64,000 bases of DNA from Serripes groenlandicus (Eukaryota > Mollusca > Bivalvia > Cardiida > Cardiidae), in assembly GCA_031761405.1 (NCBI GenBank), contig JASEVX010000010.1, positions 12,539,918 to 12,603,917 of the forward strand, in the 5' to 3' direction. How positions within the stretch are numbered: the stretch's first letter is position 1; each line of letters opens with the position of its first letter. Shown piece by piece: positions 58,641 to 64,000 of this stretch. Made by a program: the position numbers and the translations under genes. The notes below the pieces were generated by a model, which saw only the letters and a list, made by a program, of their open reading frames with translations, did not search any database and was not told where the DNA came from.

Positions 58641-58872
58641 AGAGCGTCAAACTCGTGAATGGGAGACCACGGTTCAATCGCCGATTTGTTCATACCAAAA
58701 ACTTTTGAAATGATAGAAGTCTCTTCCCTCTTTGGTGCTCATGTTTCTAGAGATAACATTACATCCGATGCACTATTGTCAGGAAGACTTATCAGCTGTA
58801 CTGGTAATATATCCAGGAAACGCTGTGATGTGCCTGAATACTTTTGAAAGTGGCATAAAACACGATTGAAAG
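58620..58872 (+). repeat. SINE family 2, with decayed head
   Basis: caccagagcgtagtagcctt and cggttcaatcgccgat stand where the boxes should be. The body has ctcatgtttctagagataac and ctgtactggtaatatatcca, ending in gaaagtggcataaaacacga. Confidence 0.65.
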
Positions 58873-59107
58873 AAAAAATCCTTTTCCTACAATGTTTTAA
58901 AATGTATTCAGCTGTAAATATGTCAAAATATCGTCTGCACGGTGGAGAAGGTAAAGACAATATTTAAACATAGACCTATTTTAAACCATCTAAAACTTCT
59001 CTCTTTTTTTCCAGGTAGATTATATCTCAAAACTGTCATGTCAACAGGCTTCTCGGTTTATATTGCATTTGTACAACACATGACATTTTGCTGTAAATAT
59101 CTTAAAA

Positions 59108-59284
59108 AAGAAATTTATCCCGAACACAAAACATATTTTCCTTCTTGGTTTCATGGAATACATTGTATTTGAGACTCCTTTCCCTGATGATATCAAGATT
59201 ATATCAGGGAAAGGAGTCTCAAATATAATGTTTTCCATAAAACCAAGAAAGAGAATATGTTTTGTCCTCGGGATAAATTTCTTT
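59108..59284. mobile_element. Foldback element with ~82-bp arms
   Basis: The left arm holds aaagaaatttatcccgaaca, ttcttggtttcatggaatac and gagactcctttccctgat; the right arm is its reverse complement with about one mismatch in ten. The loop is only about 14 bp (gatatcaagattat). It abuts the MITE C copy at 59286. Confidence 0.9.
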
Positions 59285-59285
59285 A

Positions 59286-59490
59286 TTAACTCCTTTTAGC
59301 GCCGAATTGTTTAAAGTAGACTCTTCCATATTCAAATTCGTGTGTCTCCATTACTCATGTAATCAAAGTTTAGACAATTTTGATAACTAAAAGGCAAACA
59401 ATGCTGATTTCAGGTGAGACAGCTCGTTACGAGCTGAATCAGTATTGTTTGCATAAACCTCAATATTGCCTTTGGCGCTGAAAGGGTTAA
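59286..59490. mobile_element. MITE family C copy, intact
   Basis: Ends ttaactccttttagcgccga and tttggcgctgaaagggttaa; central gagacagctcgttacgagct. It is opposite in orientation to the copy at 54091. Confidence 0.88.
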
Positions 59491-59752
59491 AGGAATACGC
59501 TTGGCTGAGTCTAAACTATATCCCTTAATAGCCCTATAGTAATGCATCATTTTGATGTAATTAATTTTGTTTTATATGCTGTAACTACCAAGATATATGC
59601 TTTTAAAGTTTGTGTTTTCACGTCGTGTCGATCAGCTATGGGCGCCGCCATATTGGTCTATTTATAGCTTACTGTGACGTCATAACCCCTCATTCGTTTT
59701 TCACTATAGGTACAGATTAGAAAATTTTCAGATCGCCATCTTATCTTTTAAA

Positions 59753-62700
59753 CAGTCAAAACGTCGAATTGATAAACAAGAAAAAACGGGAGTCAAAACG
59801 TCGAAAAGGAAAATGTATAGAATAATTCTTATATATGCTGTTTTATAAAGTTTTACCGCAAAATGTGATAAGACAATACTACAATTAAATAAAATATCTT
59901 TAGTCATATACGAAACGTACATTTTCGAAACTTTTCTGTCAATGCAATTATAAAGGAGAAATTTAATAAAAGGAATAAACAAGAACACATCAATGAATGA
60001 TTAACTTTTAATTTTAGTTATAAAGCCGATTAAAGTAATGACGCCTTCTTAATATTTTCAAAGCTGCAACAAACATTACACATTTTTAATAATCGGTACG
60101 ACAATATAAAGAACCATGCACTTATTACACATATAATATTCATAATTGCCACAGCAATTTATTTTTTAAAACTGCAACAAACAAATTCATTATGCCATCG
60201 CTTTATTCTTTTTATTTATTTACACAACTCTTATTGAATAGATCTATCACAATTAACTACAAACTGTTTATTTTACGGCATAGTATAAAGACAATATATT
60301 TTCCTTTTGACTATATATGGGCCACTCCATGAGAAAACCGGTGATAGTGACAGCATTTTCGATTTTGGGATTTTTACATGTTCATATAGTCCAACCTGTC
60401 TAGTTTTGTTTGATATATATGTGGAATTCGTATGACGAATATTGACGCCGTAATGGACGTCAAAAATAGACGTGTGTTACTAATTGCTGAAATGACGTCG
60501 ACGTCATTTTCATGATTTATGTTCGACGCTCAAACAATTTAGTAATTTTCAGCAAAGTTATTCTTAATTTTATCAAAATGGTTTGAGTACATTTTAAGTC
60601 ATTCAGCGTATAACTTCAGCAGTACTACATCGAATGGTGGTGAAATTTAAAGCACGGTGTTTTGAACAAGATGTTAGGATCGTGCTGAAATACAAGTACA
60701 TGTATGTCATGGTGTTGGAGTCTTATTTCCTGTACTACAACGAACAATAATTATACGCATCCACATGATTATTTGATCATCGATTGATTACAAACTTAGG
60801 AATAAATCCGGAAAATAGATTCAATCTAAATCTACATTATCGAAGGAAATGAATTGAATGTATTTAGATTCGGCTTTTCTCATAGTAATCGTTTAGCGAG
60901 ATCTTATTTCAAATTTATCCAATTTTCACAAACCTGTGTGGTTTGTGATTATATCGTTCTCATAAAGATCTGAGATCAGTTTCCGAGTTCCTTTCAGTTC
61001 ACTTCCAATTCTCAATTGACAATAGTCAAACCCACTATTTAGTACTCTTGGTTGTTTGGGTATTACTACGAAAGCTACGGTCTATCTGTGTTGTATAACT
61101 GAAGTGTCGAATGACTTTTAACAAACAACAACAACAGGTTGCATCACAATCGAAGTATGCCTTGTTATATAAGTAAATTTAATTTAACAAATTATGATAT
61201 TTGTTATCATGTTCTCTTATTTAAATTCAAATAAGCAACATTCTGCTTTAATTTGTTATAATCAAACAACACATGATTCATTAGTGGGGGAGGACACAGC
61301 AGTTGGGATAAATAAATAACAACATGTTCAGGTCTGTTTTTGTCAAATAATTATTCAGATCTGCATTATTCTGTATTTATGACAGCTGGGATACATAGAT
61401 AACAACATGTTGAGGTATGTTTTTGTCAAATAAATTATTCAGATATCTGCATTTATGACGTCTGGGATAACAAAATAACGACACAAGACGATGTGTCATG
61501 CAATACCAAATCGACCTACAGAGAATCAATACCGATTTCATTTATATTTCATACTTAAGTTGGCTTTTAACATTTCTTTTAAACTTACTCTCAGAAAGAA
61601 TGTAAAACCGCATAGACGTGGGCGATCCTGACCAGACTGAACAAATGCATAAGCTTATCAGGATTTCAGAAGTCACATATTCATGAAGATGCTATTACCA
61701 TTTATATATAATATAGCAAAACTCTACATAAATGTCCTATGATGCCATGTAGCATCTAACATCTTTATTTGGATGCAGAATAAATAACAACCACAAGGCA
61801 GATCTTTTATTATGTTGGCCTCATGTACATAGTGTACACCACCACTGAATGGCGGCATGACATTATATTGAAAAGAAAAAAAATACCCTTTACATTTACA
61901 GACAGTTATTTGGCTAGAATGAATAATGGGTTGAATATTGCTAGAAAAAACTCCTAGTAAAAACTACATGTTTTCACCGTATTAACAGAAGTATCGTTAA
62001 AAGTACAATTATCCAACATGAATCACAGGATACAGCATACATCTAACAACTGGTCAAGATCCTTTCATCAAATTGCGTTTTCACCATGGTTTAAAATATA
62101 TCTAGAATCATTATTGCTTCAGGAGATCATTAGATTACAACATAAACAATGATTCCAATATTCTTCTTGTCATCTTATACAAACCATTTTGATATAAGAT
62201 CCATTTCTCCATGATCTCAATCCATGTCAAAATCTAGATACATGTATCACTGGTTATACTATCACTTTATGGTTTTGCAACTGAGTGATGTATGTAAATC
62301 TCCTAGGTCATCCTCCTGCAAGTGCAACACCCGTTGAGAAATTATTTCATGATAAATTTTTCTTACAAATTTCGTAAGCCATGAAGCAATATAGTACTAA
62401 CAGCACTGTTTAACTGGAATCAGTATGTTGTGTACATAATATATTGAGCTGTTTTCTACTGTCTATGATGTTTTTCGACAAGTGTAGATTAAGATTTACC
62501 CGCACAAACATCACACATGAGCCAGGTGTATACTGTTTGTCCGAAGTATAACAAAGGGTTCTACCTATACATCCTAGATGCGGATTAAACTGTATGGATT
62601 TGCACGCTGATCTGTTTCTTTAACGCTCGCAAATGCATGAAAGAAAGTCTTTTTTCGTTAAGCAACGCTCAGTTATACATCCATTATTGAATAATAATGA

Positions 62701-63472
62701 CACAAAACAATATGTTTTGTATCCGCAGATATCAACCGATTTACAAGGTTTTATTTCATAGAGTTTTGTTTTTCCAAAACTATAAGTTCAACACCTTATT
62801 GAGAGCTTTATATTATTTAATTTACTTTTCGCAGGTGCAAATAAACTTTTTTCATACAGTCTTGTATAGCATCATAGCAGCGTTAAAATATATTGAGTAT
62901 GTATTTTAATTGAAAGTTGATGGCAATGAATAGGTATACACACATTTCACATAATCAAACCAAAAAAAAAAAAAGAATGAAAATGGTAAAAACCATTTCA
63001 AGTCAACCTCAGAAACATATTTTCAATTCTTTCACATAAATGGATCATTGAAAGGGAAAATATTCACAAATCACGAAAAAACTAAATAGTTAAAATAAAT
63101 ATCGATATATACAAATATATCTGTTTACTAATCTTACACGCTTTTGTTTGTCGGATGTTTTGAATTAATAATAAATGTTTCCAATACATGGGGCAGATTA
63201 ACCGGCTTGTAACAGTATTATTATATATCGCTCTTCATTTAATCCCTCGATGAACATGATGTTTATAAACCAAATCAAACTCTGTGTAAACATATAAATT
63301 TACTTCAGCTTCACTCACACACAAATGACGTCAACTTTGAGTGATGATTACGTCATTTCTTATCCTATGTCACTATCACCGGTTTTCTCATGGAGCGGCC
63401 CAATTATATATTCTCATTTTCGACGTTTTGACTCCCATTTTGTTCTTGTTTCTTAACTCGACGTTTTGACCG
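59753..63472. mobile_element. ~3.7-kb TIR element, no intact ORF
   Basis: Left arm (59753-59817) cagtcaaaacgtcgaattga ... gggagtcaaaacgtcgaaaa; right arm (63411-63472) is its reverse complement with small differences. Each arm carries gtcaaaacgtcga twice. The interior has no long ORF, so it is non-autonomous or decayed. A target-site duplication is not obvious. Confidence 0.75.
60319..63401. mobile_element. Inner 34-bp inverted repeats within the 3.7-kb element
   Basis: Left gggccactccatgagaaaac + cggtgatagtgaca; right is its reverse complement with one mismatch. The ends resemble MITE A (gagccgttccacgagaaaac). The 3.0 kb between is AT-rich and unrecognised. Confidence 0.8.
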
Positions 63473-63488
63473 TCACCCTCTTATAATT

Positions 63489-63662
63489 ATGGAGTATGAA
63501 GTAGACGAGATTATCGCATATAATTTTGAACCAGAATATTCAGACATCGAACTTTTGGAAATGGAAAGGAATAATCTGGGGGGTCCTCTTTGCTTAAGAA
63601 CAGGTCACACAGAGCCTTCTTTGTTCTTGATTGATGGCACTCAGTCTTCAGCTAAACATTAA
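63489..63662 (+). CDS. Small ORF just outside the TIR element, 57 aa
   Basis: ATG at 63489 gives MEYEVDEIIAYNFEPEYSD, then ELLEMERNNLGG and a TAA at 63660. The acidic, Tyr/Phe-containing start (I.AYNFEPEY) is reminiscent of the N-termini of repeat-associated proteins that carry a P2X7-type intracellular domain. That is from memory and weak. It starts 17 bp after the right TIR, so it may be part of a gene the element landed in, or of the element itself. Confidence 0.3.
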   Translation: MEYEVDEIIAYNFEPEYSDIELLEMERNNLGGPLCLRTGHTEPSLFLIDGTQSSAKH

Positions 63663-63735
63663 TAAAAAAACAATATAATTTGAATAGCATGCTAATAGTC
63701 ATACCAACTATTTAATTTAACCCTTCCCAAATACA

Positions 63736-64000
63736 GCCCCGATAGCTTAGTTTGTAGCGATGTGGGCTATCAATACAGGGGTTGTGAGTTCGATACCCGG
63801 CTCAGCCAACATTCTTTCCGATGTTTGACAAAAATCAATGCGGCATTTGTCTTTCACCAATTGGCCAAGTCTATGAGGAAAAGCAGCCAGTTGCTTGGAA
63901 AGATTGTTGTGTGGAGTACTTGTGTGAGAAAACCAGGAATCACATGAGTAGGTGAACTGGCCGCCATGATATGGCTGAGAAATTGTTAAAACGGCGTTAA
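63736..64000 (+). repeat. SINE family 1, running off the window
   Basis: Head gccccgatagcttagtttgt and gtgagttcgatacccggctc; body gcagccagttgcttggaaag, gtggagtacttgtgtgagaa, gaactggccgccatgatatg; the 3' end aaaacggcgttaa is at the window edge. Among the best preserved copies. Confidence 0.88.

Noticed and set aside
59041..59238. Overlapping + and - frames around 59.0-59.2 kb as small genes
   Set aside because: They are the two arms of the foldback element read in both directions.
63736..63810. tRNA-like sequences at SINE heads (also 13001, 17700, 38670, 54640) as tRNA genes
   Set aside because: A and B boxes are present but acceptor stems do not pair and the same head-body-tail unit recurs, so these are SINE heads.

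Overview
This is eukaryotic, AT-rich, intron-rich DNA packed with short repeats. The split genes with GT/AG introns, the tRNA-derived SINEs, the short terminal-inverted-repeat (TIR) elements and the decayed LINE fragments together suggest a bivalve mollusc. A heterodont such as Dreissena is my best guess, from recognition of the repeat style rather than a search. There is no bacterial or phage-type gene organisation, and almost every open frame outside the exons below is repeat-derived.

Two spliced genes can be assembled exon by exon on the + strand. The first (1817-6135, four exons, 205 aa) has a signal peptide, a short Cys-containing ectodomain and a small Gly/Ala-rich hydrophobic segment like the interferon-inducible IFI6/IFI27 (ISG12) family. 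The second and best supported (23051-45060, fifteen exons, 1007 aa, all phases consistent) is a secreted M12B/ADAMTS-like zinc metalloproteinase. Its order is signal peptide, prodomain with a furin-type RHKR site, catalytic domain with HELGHNLGADHD and a Met-turn, and ADAMTS-type disintegrin-like Cys-rich domain. A ~366-residue Ser-Gly/Asp/Asn repeat then stands where thrombospondin repeats would be expected, followed by a C-terminal Cys module resembling PLAC. A TATA box lies 44 bp before its ATG. A third, tentative coding segment (19921-20894) has a TNF-ligand-like N-terminal part running into ten in-frame 63-bp repeats.

Layout: 1-6135 IFI27-like gene and flank; 6650-9940 a broken LINE split by a non-autonomous element whose relative lies in intron 1 of the IFI27-like gene; 9940-19600 repeats (TIR element, SINEs, 49-bp and 83-bp minisatellites, LINE fragment); 19921-20894 TNF-like segment; 23007-45320 metalloproteinase gene, its introns filled with one hairpin MITE family; 45591-46211 a MITE nested in a MITE; 46269-53165 minisatellites and a ~1.9-kb TCTGA-based satellite; 53283-59490 SINEs, MITEs and a LINE 3' end; 59753-63472 a ~3.7-kb region with two nested sets of inverted repeats; 63489-64000 a small ORF and a SINE running off the edge.

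The two assembled genes are independent. What links the window is repeat activity. The same few families sit in introns and between genes, insert into each other, and in one case seem to have seeded a tandem array.
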